NCBI GenBank assembly: GCA_900753405.1
Contig: CAADYZ010000018.1
Location: 1-64,000, forward strand
Source of the DNA: Campylobacteraceae bacterium
Lineage (GTDB): Bacteria > Campylobacterota > Campylobacteria > Campylobacterales > Campylobacteraceae
Length of the DNA: 64,000 bases
Reading direction: 5' to 3'
Below are positions 1-9,004 of the stretch, one piece after another. Within the stretch, counting starts at the first letter, position 1. The number at the start of each line of letters is the position of its first letter. Under the pieces are notes generated by a model. It was not told where the DNA came from. It saw nothing but the letters and a program-made list of their open reading frames with translations, and did not search any database. The position numbers and the translations under genes were made by a program.

Positions 1-409
1 AAGTTTTGCTAAAATGTCATTTTGAGTGATTGGAAAAAATTGCGGATTTAAATTTTTAGGCGTTTTGAAAATCAAATTTGGTTTTAACATTTATAGTGTT
101 TTGTTTTGCAAGTTACGGCGGGAAAATTCAAGGCTTCACCTTTTTGGTTTTGAGTTTGACGGCATTGAGACAAAGCAGATGTTAAATTCGAATTTGACAA
201 AAGCGGGTTTGACGCCGCAAAACGCCAAACCCATCAGCTTTAAAACTACCAGCTTTAAAACCCGCAAATTTTAAAATCAGCAAATTTTATAAACTCGCTG
301 TTTGTCAAACCCGCAAACTTACCGAATTTGCCAAATTTGCAAACCCGACTAACTGCCACGCCAAGCCAAACTTAACACAAGTCAAACCCGCGCGCCAAGC
401 CAAATGCGA
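1..409. repeat. Non-coding gap with iterated-motif copies
   Basis: I see no credible gene here. The stretch carries two copies of the iterated RAATTY palindrome (about 68-90 and 179-200). From about 200 on it is a degenerate run of short units such as CAAATTTGC and AAACCCGCAAA. Similar text recurs at 11714-11945 and 13254-13729. An 82-codon open frame at 26-274 has repeat-derived composition and no convincing ribosome-binding site, so it is not called. Confidence 0.6.
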
Positions 410-2260
410 CTACTCGACAACGACAAGCAAGTCTCCTTCGCTAACGCTGTCGCCTTGCTTGACGAGGATTTGCGCGACTTTGCCGTCTTTTGTTGATTCG
501 CACGGGATCTCCATTTTCATCGCCTCTAAGATGACGACTGCTTGCCCGCGTTTGACCTCGTCACCAACTGCAACATTGATCTTAAACACGCCGCCGCTCA
601 TAGACGCTAGCACGCTTCCGTCCCCTGAAAGTGTCGCTTCGACTTTGGCTGTGCTTGTGCCTGAGATGTTGCCCGTTGCGGCACACGGAGTGCTTTGGAT
701 CTGGCAAGAAGTTGCTTCTTGAATGCTGAAATTGTCAAACCCGTCATTGACCTCGACATTGTAATTCTTACCGTTGATGCTAACACTAAATTTGTTTTCG
801 CTCGCGTTTTTGGTTGGAGTTTTTGCCGCGGCGTTGTTTGCCTCCAAGCCAACACCTGCGTTTTTACGCACCATCAACTTGCCTTCGCCTTTTAAGAAAG
901 CCACGCCTTTTTCTTTGCACGCCGCGACAATGAAAACATTCTCCTCAGTTTGTGCCAAGCCCTCTTTTTCGAGCGTTTGTCTCACAAAATTAAGCGACTT
1001 TGTCTCGTCTGCGTCTGCGATGTCGATGGCGTTTTGTGTCGTTGGTGGAAGTTTTAGCTGCTCGCTAGCAAGTTTTACGACCTCTTCGTTTGGCGCAACA
1101 GGCGTTTTGCCAAAGTAACCAAGCACCATTTTTCCGTAACCTTCGGCGATCTTCTTCCACTCGCCAAACATTACATTATTAAACGCTTGTTGGAAGTAAA
1201 ACTGGCTAACAGGCGTCACGCTCGTGCCAAAGCCGCCTTTTTCGACAACTTCGCGCATCGCCTTAATGACGGCTGGGAATTTGTGTAAAACATTGTTGTC
1301 ACGCATCATCTGCGTGTTCGCCGTTAGCGCGCCGCCGGGCATCGGCGAGAATGGGATGAGCGGGCTAACTTGTGTCGCCTCTGGTGGCAAGAAGTAGTCT
1401 TTTAAGCACTCAGCCAAAACCTCTTCGTATTTTAAAATTTTCTCAACCTCCAAGCCGCCCAAGTCGTATTTCGTCCCTTTAACCGCGTGGAGCATAGTCA
1501 AAATGTCAGGCTGGCTCGTCCCGCCGCTAACTGGGCTTGCTGCGAGGTCGATGCCGTCTGCGCCCGCGTCAAGTGCGGCGAGGTAACACGCCACGCTAAC
1601 GCCCGCCGTTTCGTGCGTGTGAAGGCGGATGTGTGTCTCTTCGCCGAGCAGTTTTCGCGCCATTTTGATCGTCTCAAAGACCTTTTGCGGACTGCTTGTG
1701 CCGCTTGCGTCTTTAAAACAAACTGAGTCAAACGGAATTCCGCTGTCTAAAATCTCCCTCAAAGTTTTTTCGTAAAACGCCGCATCGTGCGCGCCAACGC
1801 ACTTTGGCGGCAGGTCCATCATCGTCACGACAACTTCGTGTTTTGAGCCGTATTTTTTGATCGCCTCTGCGCTGTAACGGAGGTTTTCGACATCATTTAG
1901 CGCGTCAAAGTTGCGGATTGTCGTTGTGCTGTGTTTTGCGAACATTTTCGCGTGCAGATCGACAATCTCACGGCTTCCAGTGTCGAGCGTGACGGTATTC
2001 ACGCCGCGGCTAAGCGTTTGCAAGTTTGCGTCTTTTCCCGCCGCCTGCCTGAATTTATCCATCATCTCAAACGCATCTTCGTTGAGGTAAAAATACAAAC
2101 TTTGAAACCTCGCTCCGCCGCCAAACTCAAAGTGTGTGATCCCAGCTTCGCGCGCTGCACTCACAGCAGGCAAGAAGTCGTTGCTTAAAACTCGCGCCCC
2201 AAAAACAGACTGAAACCCGTCTCTGAAAGTCGTGTCCATAACATCAATAAACTTTTTCAC
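410..2260 (-). CDS. pycB: Pyruvate carboxylase subunit B (biotinylated carboxyltransferase)
   Basis: This is the 616-residue carboxyltransferase subunit that passes a carboxyl group from carboxybiotin to pyruvate to make oxaloacetate. The N-terminal HMGL-like TIM barrel opens with DVMDTTFRDGFQS. The conserved carboxyltransferase region follows (SPVSGGTSQPD, FSPMPGGALTANTQM). A hypervariable Ala/Asn-rich linker leads to a C-terminal biotinyl domain with EAMKMEI, whose biotin-accepting lysine is Lys582. The start is GTG at 2260, about 5 nt after AGGAGAT. The length and sequence closely resemble Campylobacter PycB; the oxaloacetate decarboxylase alpha chain is a related alternative. The biotin carboxylase partner (pycA) is not in the window. 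The neighbouring symporter lies upstream on the same strand with a 55-bp gap that contains an iterated-palindrome copy, so the two may be cotranscribed. Confidence 0.93.
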   Translation of the reverse strand: MKKFIDVMDTTFRDGFQSVFGARVLSNDFLPAVSAAREAGITHFEFGGGARFQSLYFYLNEDAFEMMDKFRQAAGKDANLQTLSRGVNTVTLDTGSREIVDLHAKMFAKHSTTTIRNFDALNDVENLRYSAEAIKKYGSKHEVVVTMMDLPPKCVGAHDAAFYEKTLREILDSGIPFDSVCFKDASGTSSPQKVFETIKMARKLLGEETHIRLHTHETAGVSVACYLAALDAGADGIDLAASPVSGGTSQPDILTMLHAVKGTKYDLGGLEVEKILKYEEVLAECLKDYFLPPEATQVSPLIPFSPMPGGALTANTQMMRDNNVLHKFPAVIKAMREVVEKGGFGTSVTPVSQFYFQQAFNNVMFGEWKKIAEGYGKMVLGYFGKTPVAPNEEVVKLASEQLKLPPTTQNAIDIADADETKSLNFVRQTLEKEGLAQTEENVFIVAACKEKGVAFLKGEGKLMVRKNAGVGLEANNAAAKTPTKNASENKFSVSINGKNYNVEVNDGFDNFSIQEATSCQIQSTPCAATGNISGTSTAKVEATLSGDGSVLASMSGGVFKINVAVGDEVKRGQAVVILEAMKMEIPCESTKDGKVAQILVKQGDSVSEGDLLVVVE

Positions 2261-2315
2261 TTCATCTCCTTTTAAAAAGTTTTGCCATTTTGCCTAAAAT
2301 CAAATTTGATTTTGG

Positions 2316-3662
2316 TTAAAGTGCGTAAAATTGATAAGCACCGATTGCGATGATCGCTAACGGCACGACAAATCTGAGCGCAAAGAGCCAGATGTTAAAC
2401 GCGGTGCGGCTCATAAACTCGCTAAATAATGCCCAAAGCTTGTTTTGGTCGATCACCCAGCCGACAAAAATGCTGAATGTGATCGCTCCAAGCGGCATTA
2501 GGATGTTCGAAGTGAAAAAGTCCAAAACATCAAAAAACGGCTTGCCAAAGAAGTTGAAAACGGCGGCAGTTTGCTCGTAGTATGATAATATGCAAAAGAC
2601 ACCTAAGGTGTAGATGAAAACGCCGATGTAGAGTAGGGCTTTTTTGCGTGAGACGCCGTGCTGTCCGATGAGGTAGGCGACAAACGGCTCGATCATTGAC
2701 ACGGCTGAGGTGATGCCTGCGAAGAGGAGCGAGACGAAAAAGGCGACTGCGAGGAAGTTGCCCACAACGCCCATTTGTGCAAAAAGCGAGGCGAGCGAGA
2801 CGAAGATTAGCCCCGGACCAGAGGCGGCTGGGACGCCCTCTTGAAGCGGGATGAACGAGAAAACCACAAGTCCCATCATAATGCCGATGAGAATGTTGAT
2901 CGAGACGATCGAGAGGGTTGATTTTACAAGGTTTGTTTTTTCAGGCAGGCTTGCAGCGTAGGTTGAGACGGTTGTAACGCCCATCGACATCGAGAAAAAC
3001 GCCAGCCCCAAAGCTTGCAGGATGATTTGCGAATTGGCGATTTTGCTAAAATCAGGCACAAAAATGAAGCTTAGCGCTTCGGCAAAATGTCCGCTTTTAA
3101 GCACGGCGTAAGCAAGAAGCAAAACTAGCAAGATGATGAGCGCAGGCATCATAAATTTATTGAGCTTTTCGATGCCAGATTTGATCCCTTTTGAGACGGT
3201 GTAAAAGACGATGAAGAAGATGACGCTAAAATATATTGTCACAACTAGCGGTTTGTTGCTAACAAGTGCGCCAAAAGTGTCACCCGCCTCTTGCGTTGTC
3301 GCAGGAAGTTTGCCAAAACTGATGGCAGTGTAGTAGAAAATCCAGCCGATGACGACCATATAAAACGAGGCGATCAACACCGCACCGATCATAAAAAAGC
3401 CGCTTTTTTCCCACGCGTTTTTGTGGCTTGGGGCTAAGTCGTGGATCGAGCCAACGACATTTTTTTTACCAAGCGCGCCGATGGCAAGTTCGGCTAAAAA
3501 CGCAACGCAGGCGATGCCGAGCGTGAGAAGAACATAGAGCAAGATGAAGGCTGAGCCTCCGTTGTTGCCAACCATCGTGGGAAATTTCCACGCATTCCCA
3601 AGCCCAACCGCGCTTCCTGCCATAGCCAACACGAAGCCTATTTTACTAAATTTTTCTGTCAT
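2316..3662 (-). CDS. Sodium-dependent transporter, NSS/SNF family
   Basis: This is a 448-residue polytopic inner-membrane protein of the neurotransmitter:sodium symporter family. These proteins couple Na+ entry to uptake of amino acids or related solutes. The family signature is at the N terminus (GFVLAMAGSAVGLGNAWKFP, transmembrane segment 1, with the unwound Gly-rich centre that binds Na+ and substrate). A second conserved segment, NGGSAFILLYVL, lies in segment 2. About 11-12 hydrophobic segments can be counted, typical of bacterial members. The start is ATG at 3662 after AAAGGGGAGT. The substrate cannot be read from sequence. It is followed by pycB on the same strand. Confidence 0.9.
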   Translation of the reverse strand: MTEKFSKIGFVLAMAGSAVGLGNAWKFPTMVGNNGGSAFILLYVLLTLGIACVAFLAELAIGALGKKNVVGSIHDLAPSHKNAWEKSGFFMIGAVLIASFYMVVIGWIFYYTAISFGKLPATTQEAGDTFGALVSNKPLVVTIYFSVIFFIVFYTVSKGIKSGIEKLNKFMMPALIILLVLLLAYAVLKSGHFAEALSFIFVPDFSKIANSQIILQALGLAFFSMSMGVTTVSTYAASLPEKTNLVKSTLSIVSINILIGIMMGLVVFSFIPLQEGVPAASGPGLIFVSLASLFAQMGVVGNFLAVAFFVSLLFAGITSAVSMIEPFVAYLIGQHGVSRKKALLYIGVFIYTLGVFCILSYYEQTAAVFNFFGKPFFDVLDFFTSNILMPLGAITFSIFVGWVIDQNKLWALFSEFMSRTAFNIWLFALRFVVPLAIIAIGAYQFYAL

Positions 3663-3874
3663 TTACTCCCCTTTGTGGTTAAAAAAAGTGGCATTGTAGC
3701 GAGTTATCTTTAAAGTTTCTAGTTTTATTTATTTAAGATTGATTTTAAATTTAAAATTCAGCCGAGAATGTCAAATTCGAATTTAACAATTTTGCGTAAT
3801 TTTTGCGGATTTATTTTTAAATCAGTCTATTTTGGCTAAATTTTTGCGTTAATTTTAACCTAAAAGGACACAAG

Positions 3875-4483
3875 ATGAATTTAGAGCAGATTTACAAGGA
3901 TTGCGGCGCGTTTTTAAGCGGACATTTCAAACTTTCAAGCGGCAAACACTCAGCCCACTACCTCCAAAGCGCAAAGGTGCTTGAAAACCCAGTGCTTGCG
4001 GCAAAATTAGCTGACGAGTTGTTCGCTCTCATCGCCAAAAGCGGGCTAGAATTTCAGAGCGTCTGTTCGCCAGCACTTGGCGGGATTTTGGCAGGCTATG
4101 AGCTTGCGCGCGCGGGCGGCAAACGCTTCATTTTCACCGAAAGAGTCGAAGGGCAGATGACGCTTAGGCGCGGTTTTAGCGTGCAAAAAGGCGAGAAGTT
4201 TTTGATCTGCGAAGATGTGCTAACCACGGGCGGCTCAGCACTTGAAAGCGCAAGAGTGATCGAAAGTTTAGGCGGCGTTGTAGTCGGCTTTGCGGCTCTT
4301 GCAAACCGCGGTTTTTGCGCGCTTTTTGGCAGCGGACAAGCCCCAAAAAGTGAGGCGAAAATTCCCGCAGGAGTGCCAGTTTTTGCGCTTGGAAATTTCG
4401 AATTTCAAGCTTATGAAGCGGGCGAGTGTCCGCTTTGCAAAGAGGGCAGCGAGGCGATTAAACCGGGCAGCCGCGGCAACTAA
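3875..4483 (+). CDS. pyrE: Orotate phosphoribosyltransferase
   Basis: This 202-residue cytosolic enzyme joins orotate and PRPP to give orotidine 5'-phosphate, the fifth step of de novo pyrimidine synthesis. The N terminus (FLSGHFKLSSGKHSAHYLQ) is typical of epsilonproteobacterial PyrE. The PRPP-binding loop is LICEDVLTTGGSALES near residues 109-124. A Cys-containing tail (ECPLCKEGSEAIKPGSR) is also usual for this branch. The start is ATG at 3875 behind AAAGGACACAAG. It is the first gene of a plus-strand run. The TAA stop is immediately followed by an iterated-motif half-site that fills the gap to the RDD gene. Confidence 0.96.
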   Translation: MNLEQIYKDCGAFLSGHFKLSSGKHSAHYLQSAKVLENPVLAAKLADELFALIAKSGLEFQSVCSPALGGILAGYELARAGGKRFIFTERVEGQMTLRRGFSVQKGEKFLICEDVLTTGGSALESARVIESLGGVVVGFAALANRGFCALFGSGQAPKSEAKIPAGVPVFALGNFEFQAYEAGECPLCKEGSEAIKPGSRGN

Positions 4484-4500
4484 CAAATTCGGTTTTGACA
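4484..4500 (+). repeat. Iterated RAATTY half-site filling the pyrE-RDD gap
   Basis: The 17-nt sequence CAAATTCGGTTTTGACA occupies the whole space between the pyrE stop and the ATG at 4501. It is one of the cleanest copies of the window-wide iterated motif and shows its preference for positions directly after a stop codon. Confidence 0.85.
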
Positions 4501-4947
4501 ATGAGACGCGAGAGTGCGACAAAACCCGTCCAAAACGGCAAGCAAAAGTTTGTTAAAGCGAGCATTTTTGCGCGGCTAAAAGCCTTTTTGCTAGACATTT
4601 TTTTGCTCGCCATCCCGCCGCTTTACATCCTCACTTATCTCGTCCTTGACGGCAAGGAGGACTTTCAAAAAAGCCAGATTGTGATCGCAGTTTTTTGGCT
4701 GCTTTACGGCGTTGTAACAAGCCTGTTTTTTGCCTTTAAGGCACAAACTCCGGGCTACAAAGCGCAAAATCTCTACGCCGTGCAAACGGACGGCAAAACG
4801 GCGAGTTTTTGGCGCTACTTGCTGCGTTACGCGCTGTTTGTGCTGCTTTTTACGGTCGGCGGGTCGCTGCTTGCGTTTTTCCGCAAAGACAGACGCAACG
4901 CCCACGACATTTTAAGCAAAACGGTTGTTTTGGAGCGAATTTGTTAA
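4501..4947 (+). CDS. RDD family membrane protein
   Basis: This is a 148-residue inner-membrane protein with the RDD layout. An Arg-containing amphipathic start (ASIFARLKAFLLDIF) leads into segment 1. Segment 2 lies near VIAVFWLLYGVVTSLFFAF, followed by the characteristic GYKAQNLYAV loop. A third segment, with the R-x-x-x-R and FFRKDRRNAHDILSKT tail motifs, closes the domain. RDD proteins are poorly defined; some have been linked to ion exchange. ATG 4501 is preferred over TTG 4495 because the TTG lies inside the repeat. No strong Shine-Dalgarno is visible, so translation may be coupled to pyrE, which ends 17 nt upstream. Confidence 0.85.
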   Translation: MRRESATKPVQNGKQKFVKASIFARLKAFLLDIFLLAIPPLYILTYLVLDGKEDFQKSQIVIAVFWLLYGVVTSLFFAFKAQTPGYKAQNLYAVQTDGKTASFWRYLLRYALFVLLFTVGGSLLAFFRKDRRNAHDILSKTVVLERIC

Positions 4948-4972
4948 AATCAAATTTGAATTTGACAATTTT
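4941..4972. repeat. Imperfect copy of the iterated palindrome
   Basis: The core CAAATTTG (4951-4958) is flanked by imperfect inverted arms TTGTTAAAAT and AATTTGACAA. It overlaps the 3' end of the RDD gene and the gap before the ABC exporter. Confidence 0.65.
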
Positions 4973-5011
4973 GAAAAAATTTATTAAAATCGAGTTTTAT
5001 AAAGGAATTTT

Positions 5012-6778
5012 ATGGGCGTGAAGTTGAAAGATTTGCAGCAAGTTGAGTTTGTGCGGAATTATAAACGAATGTGGAAATACATCCGCCCCGTTTGGTTTCG
5101 CTCGCTTTTGTCACTTCTCATCGCCATTCCGATCGGCTCGCTTGACGGGCTCATTGCGCTTTTGTTGCGTCCTTATATGGATGTTGTGATGGTGGCAAAA
5201 GACCCGAGCTTTTCGCCTTACTTCATCGCCCTCGCCATCATCTCAATCACCCTCACGCAAGGGCTTTTGAAATACGCCGCGAGCTACCTCTCAACTTGGA
5301 CTGGCGCGCGCATTACCCACGCTTTAAAAGCCGAGCTTTACCAAAAACTTCTTACATACCAAAGCGCCTTTTTTGACAAAAACCAAAGCGGGACAATCAT
5401 CCTTCGTTTTAACAACGCCGCGGATATGGCGTGTTCGGGGCTTTTGACGAATGCGAGTCAATTCACGCAGCGGTTTTTTTCGTCAATTTTTCTCATCGGC
5501 GTGCTTTTTTACAACTCGTGGCAGCTCGCTCTTGTCGCGGTGGCGGTGATGTTGGTGGCGTTTTTGCCCGTTTTGAGTTTGAAAAAACGGCTGAAAGATG
5601 TTTTTAACAAGTCGCTTTTTACGACAGCGGCGATTCTAAGTGCGTTTAACGAGACTTTTAGCGGCAACAAAACCATCACCAGCTACAACCTGCAAGAAAA
5701 CCGCCGCCAAAAGTTTCAGGAGATTTTAAATTCGATTTTTAGAATGCAGATTCGGATGGTTCAGCGGACGCAGTGGATTAGCCCTGCGATGCACACCATC
5801 GTCAGTTTTGGGATCGCAGGGACGATTGGTTATGGCAGTTACCTCATCCTAAACGACCAGATCACCGTTGGCGCGTTTGTCAGCTTCATCACCGCTTTAA
5901 TCTTGCTTTACACGCCGATGAAGAGCATCGGCGGCAACATCGCGGCGATTACGCAGTCGTTTTTGGCGATGGATGTTGTTTTTGGGTTGCTGGATACGGA
6001 GGTGAAGATTAAAGACAAAGAAGGGGCAAAAACGCTTGATTTGCAGGGCGATTTTGAGATCAAATTTGAAAATGTTAATTTTGCTTACGACACGAACAAA
6101 CAGATTTTAAAAGGGGTGAGTTTTGCGGTCAAGAGGGGCGAAACGCTAGCCCTTGTTGGCAACAGCGGCGGCGGCAAAAGCACAAGTGTTAGCCTGCTAC
6201 CTAGGTTTTACGATGTCACTGGCGGTCAGATCACCATCAACGGCGAGGACATCCGCGACTTTACGCTACAAAGTTTGCGCCAAAACATCGCCGTGGTTTT
6301 TCAAGAAAATTTCTTGTTTGACGACACGATCAGGCAAAACATTTTAATCGCCAAACCAGACGCGAGCCAAGAAGAGGTCGAAGCGGCGGTGAAAATGGCG
6401 TATTTAGACGAGTTTGTCGGCACGCTTGAAAACGGGCTTGACACCGTTGTGGGCGAGCGAGGTGTGCTTTTAAGCGGCGGGCAGAAGCAACGAGTGGCGA
6501 TCGCGCGGGCGTTTTTGAAAAACGCGCCGATCTTGGTGCTTGACGAGGCTACGAGCGCGCTTGACAACAAAGCCGAAGCCATCGTCCAAAAGGCGATCGA
6601 AAACCTAATGCAAGACAAAACGGTCATCGTCATCGCCCACCGCCTCTCAACCGTGAAAAACGCCGACAAAATCATCGTCATCAACGAAGGCGAGGTTGCT
6701 GAGAGCGGTTCGCACGAGGCGTTGCTCGAAAAACAAGGGGTTTATGCGTCACTTTATGCGATGCAGTTTAAGCGCTAG
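5012..6778 (+). CDS. msbA: MsbA-type lipid A/ABC exporter (TMD-NBD fusion)
   Basis: This 588-residue half-transporter is expected to work as a homodimer in the inner membrane. It has a six-helix exporter domain (about residues 20-320) followed by an ATPase domain. Seen in the ATPase are Walker A GNSGGGKST near residue 383, the Q-loop VVFQENF, the signature LSGGQKQRVAIARA, Walker B ILVLDEATSALD and the switch histidine in VIAHRLST. The length and the N-terminal region resemble MsbA, the flippase for lipid A-core. A general lipid or drug exporter of the same fold cannot be excluded. The start is ATG at 5012 after AAAGGAATTTT. The stop is directly followed by an iterated-motif half-site. Confidence 0.88.
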   Translation: MGVKLKDLQQVEFVRNYKRMWKYIRPVWFRSLLSLLIAIPIGSLDGLIALLLRPYMDVVMVAKDPSFSPYFIALAIISITLTQGLLKYAASYLSTWTGARITHALKAELYQKLLTYQSAFFDKNQSGTIILRFNNAADMACSGLLTNASQFTQRFFSSIFLIGVLFYNSWQLALVAVAVMLVAFLPVLSLKKRLKDVFNKSLFTTAAILSAFNETFSGNKTITSYNLQENRRQKFQEILNSIFRMQIRMVQRTQWISPAMHTIVSFGIAGTIGYGSYLILNDQITVGAFVSFITALILLYTPMKSIGGNIAAITQSFLAMDVVFGLLDTEVKIKDKEGAKTLDLQGDFEIKFENVNFAYDTNKQILKGVSFAVKRGETLALVGNSGGGKSTSVSLLPRFYDVTGGQITINGEDIRDFTLQSLRQNIAVVFQENFLFDDTIRQNILIAKPDASQEEVEAAVKMAYLDEFVGTLENGLDTVVGERGVLLSGGQKQRVAIARAFLKNAPILVLDEATSALDNKAEAIVQKAIENLMQDKTVIVIAHRLSTVKNADKIIVINEGEVAESGSHEALLEKQGVYASLYAMQFKR

Positions 6779-6796
6779 TCAAATTCGGTTTTGCAA
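6779..6796 (+). repeat. Iterated half-site after the msbA stop
   Basis: The half-site TCAAATTCGGTTTTGCAA begins at the base after the TAG stop of the exporter and sits upstream of the TAGGAAG ribosome-binding site of the next gene. Confidence 0.8.
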
Positions 6797-6816
6797 ATTT
6801 ATTAATAGGAAGCAAC

Positions 6817-8157
6817 TTGAAAAAAATTCTTATCATCGGCGGAGGTTACGGCGGCTTAAAGTGCGCCAAAGTTTTGGAGAAAAAACTCGCTCACAAAGCT
6901 GAGATCACACTTGTTTCACGGCACGATTATCACTACCAAACAACGCTTTTGCACAAGGTTGCGTGCGGGACTTACAACCCGCGAAAAGCGCGCATTTTTT
7001 ACCGCAATGTCCTTGATACAAGTAAGGTGAATTTTGTGCGAGACAATATTGACGAGATCGACTTTGACGCACGCGTGGCGATCGGGCAGCGAGGGCGGTA
7101 TGAATACGACTACATCGTCATCGCACTTGGTTTTGAAGTCAAAGACTTTGGAATTAAAGGTGTGAAAGACTACGCCTTTTGGCTAGGCTCTGTAAATACC
7201 GCTTTAAAGCTAAACGAGAGGATCGAAAAGCTCTTTAAAGACTACATTTTTGACGAACCAGCCAAGCGCGAAAACGACCTTAAATTCGCCGTTGTTGGAA
7301 GCGGTTTCACGGGCGTTGAATTTGCCGCTGAACTTGCCATCCGCGGAGTTGAGTTGTGTAAAATTCGCGGCATCGACCCGAGCGCGATGCAAATCACGCT
7401 AATTAGCCGTGGTAGCCGCATTTTGCCGATGTTTGACGAAAAACTCAGCAAAAAAGCCGCCGCAAAACTCGCGTCAATTGGCGTGAAAATCGTGCAAGGA
7501 AACGCCGTTGAAGTGTGCGAAGATGGCGTTGTCATCGAACGAGGGGTGGCGATGGAGTCAAATTCGGTTTTAGCAAACGCAGAGAAAGGCGCGAGTGAAT
7601 GCGCAGCGGCAAGCGGCAAGGCGGCGAGTTGCAAAACGGCAAGTGGTGAAGCAGCAAGCGGCGAGAAAAAGATGGTGAAAATCCGCGAGAAAATCCCCGC
7701 TAAAACCGTTTTGTGGAGCGCAGGCGTGAAGGGCAGCAGCGTTGTTGGGGCGACAAAATGCAACACGAAAGACGACAAGATCATCGTCAATGCAAACTTA
7801 AAAGCGCCTGAATTTGACAATGTTTTTGTTGTCGGCGACAGCGCGCTAGCCACCAGTCGCGACACATTCCACGCCCCAACCGCACAGCTCTCCGAGCAGA
7901 TGGGTGAATATGTCGCAAAGGCGATCATCCGCGAAGTTCGAGGCGAGCAAAACGAGACGCCGTTTGCCTTTTTCAACAAAGGCACGGTCTGCTCGATCGG
8001 ACACACGGACGCGGTCGGCGTGGCGTTTAAGGTTAATATCAGCGGCGAAGTCGGCGCATTTTTGAAAAACTTCATCGAAAACAAGTGGCTTTTCACGCTT
8101 GGCGGGCTAAAACTCGTGCTGAAAAAGGGGCAGTTTCGCTTCCGCAGCAGCGATTAA
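6817..8157 (+). CDS. Type II NADH dehydrogenase (NDH-2-like flavoprotein)
   Basis: This is a 446-residue pyridine nucleotide-disulphide oxidoreductase, expected to pass electrons from NAD(P)H to quinone without proton pumping at the membrane face. The FAD-binding Rossmann motif is at the extreme N terminus (IIGGGYGGLKCAKVLE). The NDH-2-type HDYHYQTTLLHKVA follows. A second dinucleotide site (VVGSGFTGVEFAAELA) lies mid-protein, with the FAD-contacting VFVVGDSA near the C terminus. The start is TTG at 6817, with TAGGAAG 5-6 nt upstream. Residues about 246-285 form an Ala/Ser/Gly/Lys-rich insertion starting with SNSVLANAEK, encoded by a copy of the iterated motif. It sits just before the conserved KTVLWSAGVKG and is atypical for the family. 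Confidence 0.88.
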   Translation: MKKILIIGGGYGGLKCAKVLEKKLAHKAEITLVSRHDYHYQTTLLHKVACGTYNPRKARIFYRNVLDTSKVNFVRDNIDEIDFDARVAIGQRGRYEYDYIVIALGFEVKDFGIKGVKDYAFWLGSVNTALKLNERIEKLFKDYIFDEPAKRENDLKFAVVGSGFTGVEFAAELAIRGVELCKIRGIDPSAMQITLISRGSRILPMFDEKLSKKAAAKLASIGVKIVQGNAVEVCEDGVVIERGVAMESNSVLANAEKGASECAAASGKAASCKTASGEAASGEKKMVKIREKIPAKTVLWSAGVKGSSVVGATKCNTKDDKIIVNANLKAPEFDNVFVVGDSALATSRDTFHAPTAQLSEQMGEYVAKAIIREVRGEQNETPFAFFNKGTVCSIGHTDAVGVAFKVNISGEVGAFLKNFIENKWLFTLGGLKLVLKKGQFRFRSSD

Positions 8158-8168
8158 GCCCTCGCCGA

Positions 8169-8200
8169 ATTTGTCAAAATCAAATTTGGTTTTGACAAAT
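8169..8200. repeat. 32-bp near-perfect copy of the iterated palindrome
   Basis: The inverted arms ATTTGTCAAAA and TTTTGACAAAT flank a central TCAAATTTGG. Only one base pair breaks the symmetry. It lies between the NADH dehydrogenase stop and the promoter of the two-component system, so it could act as a terminator hairpin or a protein site. Confidence 0.85.
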
Positions 8201-8269
8201 TCGCAACGGCTGAAATTTTTGCGGCGATTTAGCTAAAATTAAAAATTATTTTCAAATTTGTAAAAAAAC

Positions 8270-8298
8270 TTGAATTTTTGCTTAATTTGTGGTATAAT
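8270..8298 (+). promoter_or_regulatory. Probable sigma-70-type promoter of the two-component operon
   Basis: A perfect -10 hexamer TATAAT (8293-8298) lies in the context TTTGTGGTATAAT, preceded by T-rich sequence typical of Campylobacter promoters. It is 35 nt upstream of the ATG of the response regulator, which has AAGGAG at about 8322-8327. Confidence 0.6.
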
Positions 8299-8332
8299 CC
8301 AGCAACTTTATGTTTTATATTAAGGAGATTAG

Positions 8333-9004
8333 ATGAGAATTTTAGTCGTAGAAGATGAGATAACGCTAGGCAAGACCATTTCAGAAGGGCTTTCTGAGTT
8401 TGGTTATCAAGTTGATTTTGCCGAGAATTTCAAGGACGCTGAGTATTTTGTCGGCATTCGCAACTATGACTTGGTTATCACCGATTTAATGCTGCCGGGC
8501 GGAAGCGGCGAGGATTTAGTAAAGCAGATCAAAGACAAAAACCAACGCACTTCGGTCATCGTCATTTCAGCAAAAGACGACAAACAAACTGAGATTAATG
8601 TTTTCAAAATCGGCGCGGATGATTTTATCAAAAAGCCATTTGACTTTGATGTGTTTATGGCGCGACTTGAAGCAAGACTTCGCTTTGGCGGCTCAAACAC
8701 GATCAAAATTGACGACCTCATCATCAACCCAGACGAGGAGAAAATTTCTTACTTAGGCACGGAGATCGAGCTTAAAGGCAAGCCTTTTGAGGTTTTAACT
8801 CACCTAGCCATCCACGGCGATCAAATCGTCAGCAAAGAGCAGCTTTTAGACGCGATTTGGGAAGAGCCAGAGCTTGTGACGCCAAATGTGATTGAAGTTG
8901 CCATTAACCAAATCAGACAAAAAATGGACAAACCTCTTGGCATTTCGACAATCGAAACCGTAAGAAGAAGAGGGTATAGATTTTGCTTTCGCAAAAACGA
9001 CTAA
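8333..9004 (+). CDS. cprR: OmpR-family response regulator, CprR/CosR/HsrA type
   Basis: This 223-residue DNA-binding regulator has a receiver domain (residues 1-115) and a winged-helix output domain. The receiver has the acidic pair Glu7/Asp8, the phosphoacceptor Asp51 in VITDLMLPGG, and a conserved lysine in FIKKPFDFD. The output domain (GKPFEVLTHLAIHGDQIVSK to the final RRRGYRFCF) is nearly the text of Campylobacter CosR/CprR and Helicobacter HsrA. CosR and HsrA are orphan regulators with a degenerate phosphorylation site. Here Asp51 is intact and a kinase gene overlaps by 22 nt, so CprR is the best match. A clean TATAAT lies 35 nt upstream. The symbol is a family-level assignment. Confidence 0.85.
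   Translation: MRILVVEDEITLGKTISEGLSEFGYQVDFAENFKDAEYFVGIRNYDLVITDLMLPGGSGEDLVKQIKDKNQRTSVIVISAKDDKQTEINVFKIGADDFIKKPFDFDVFMARLEARLRFGGSNTIKIDDLIINPDEEKISYLGTEIELKGKPFEVLTHLAIHGDQIVSKEQLLDAIWEEPELVTPNVIEVAINQIRQKMDKPLGISTIETVRRRGYRFCFRKND

Noticed and set aside
26..274. 82-codon open frame in the first gap
   Set aside because: It spans two iterated-motif copies, has repeat-like composition, no convincing ribosome-binding site, and no recognisable protein features.
7242..8096. 284-codon minus-strand open frame opposite the NADH dehydrogenase
   Set aside because: It is opposite a gene with full FAD-binding motifs and has Ser/Ala/Pro-rich low-complexity text.
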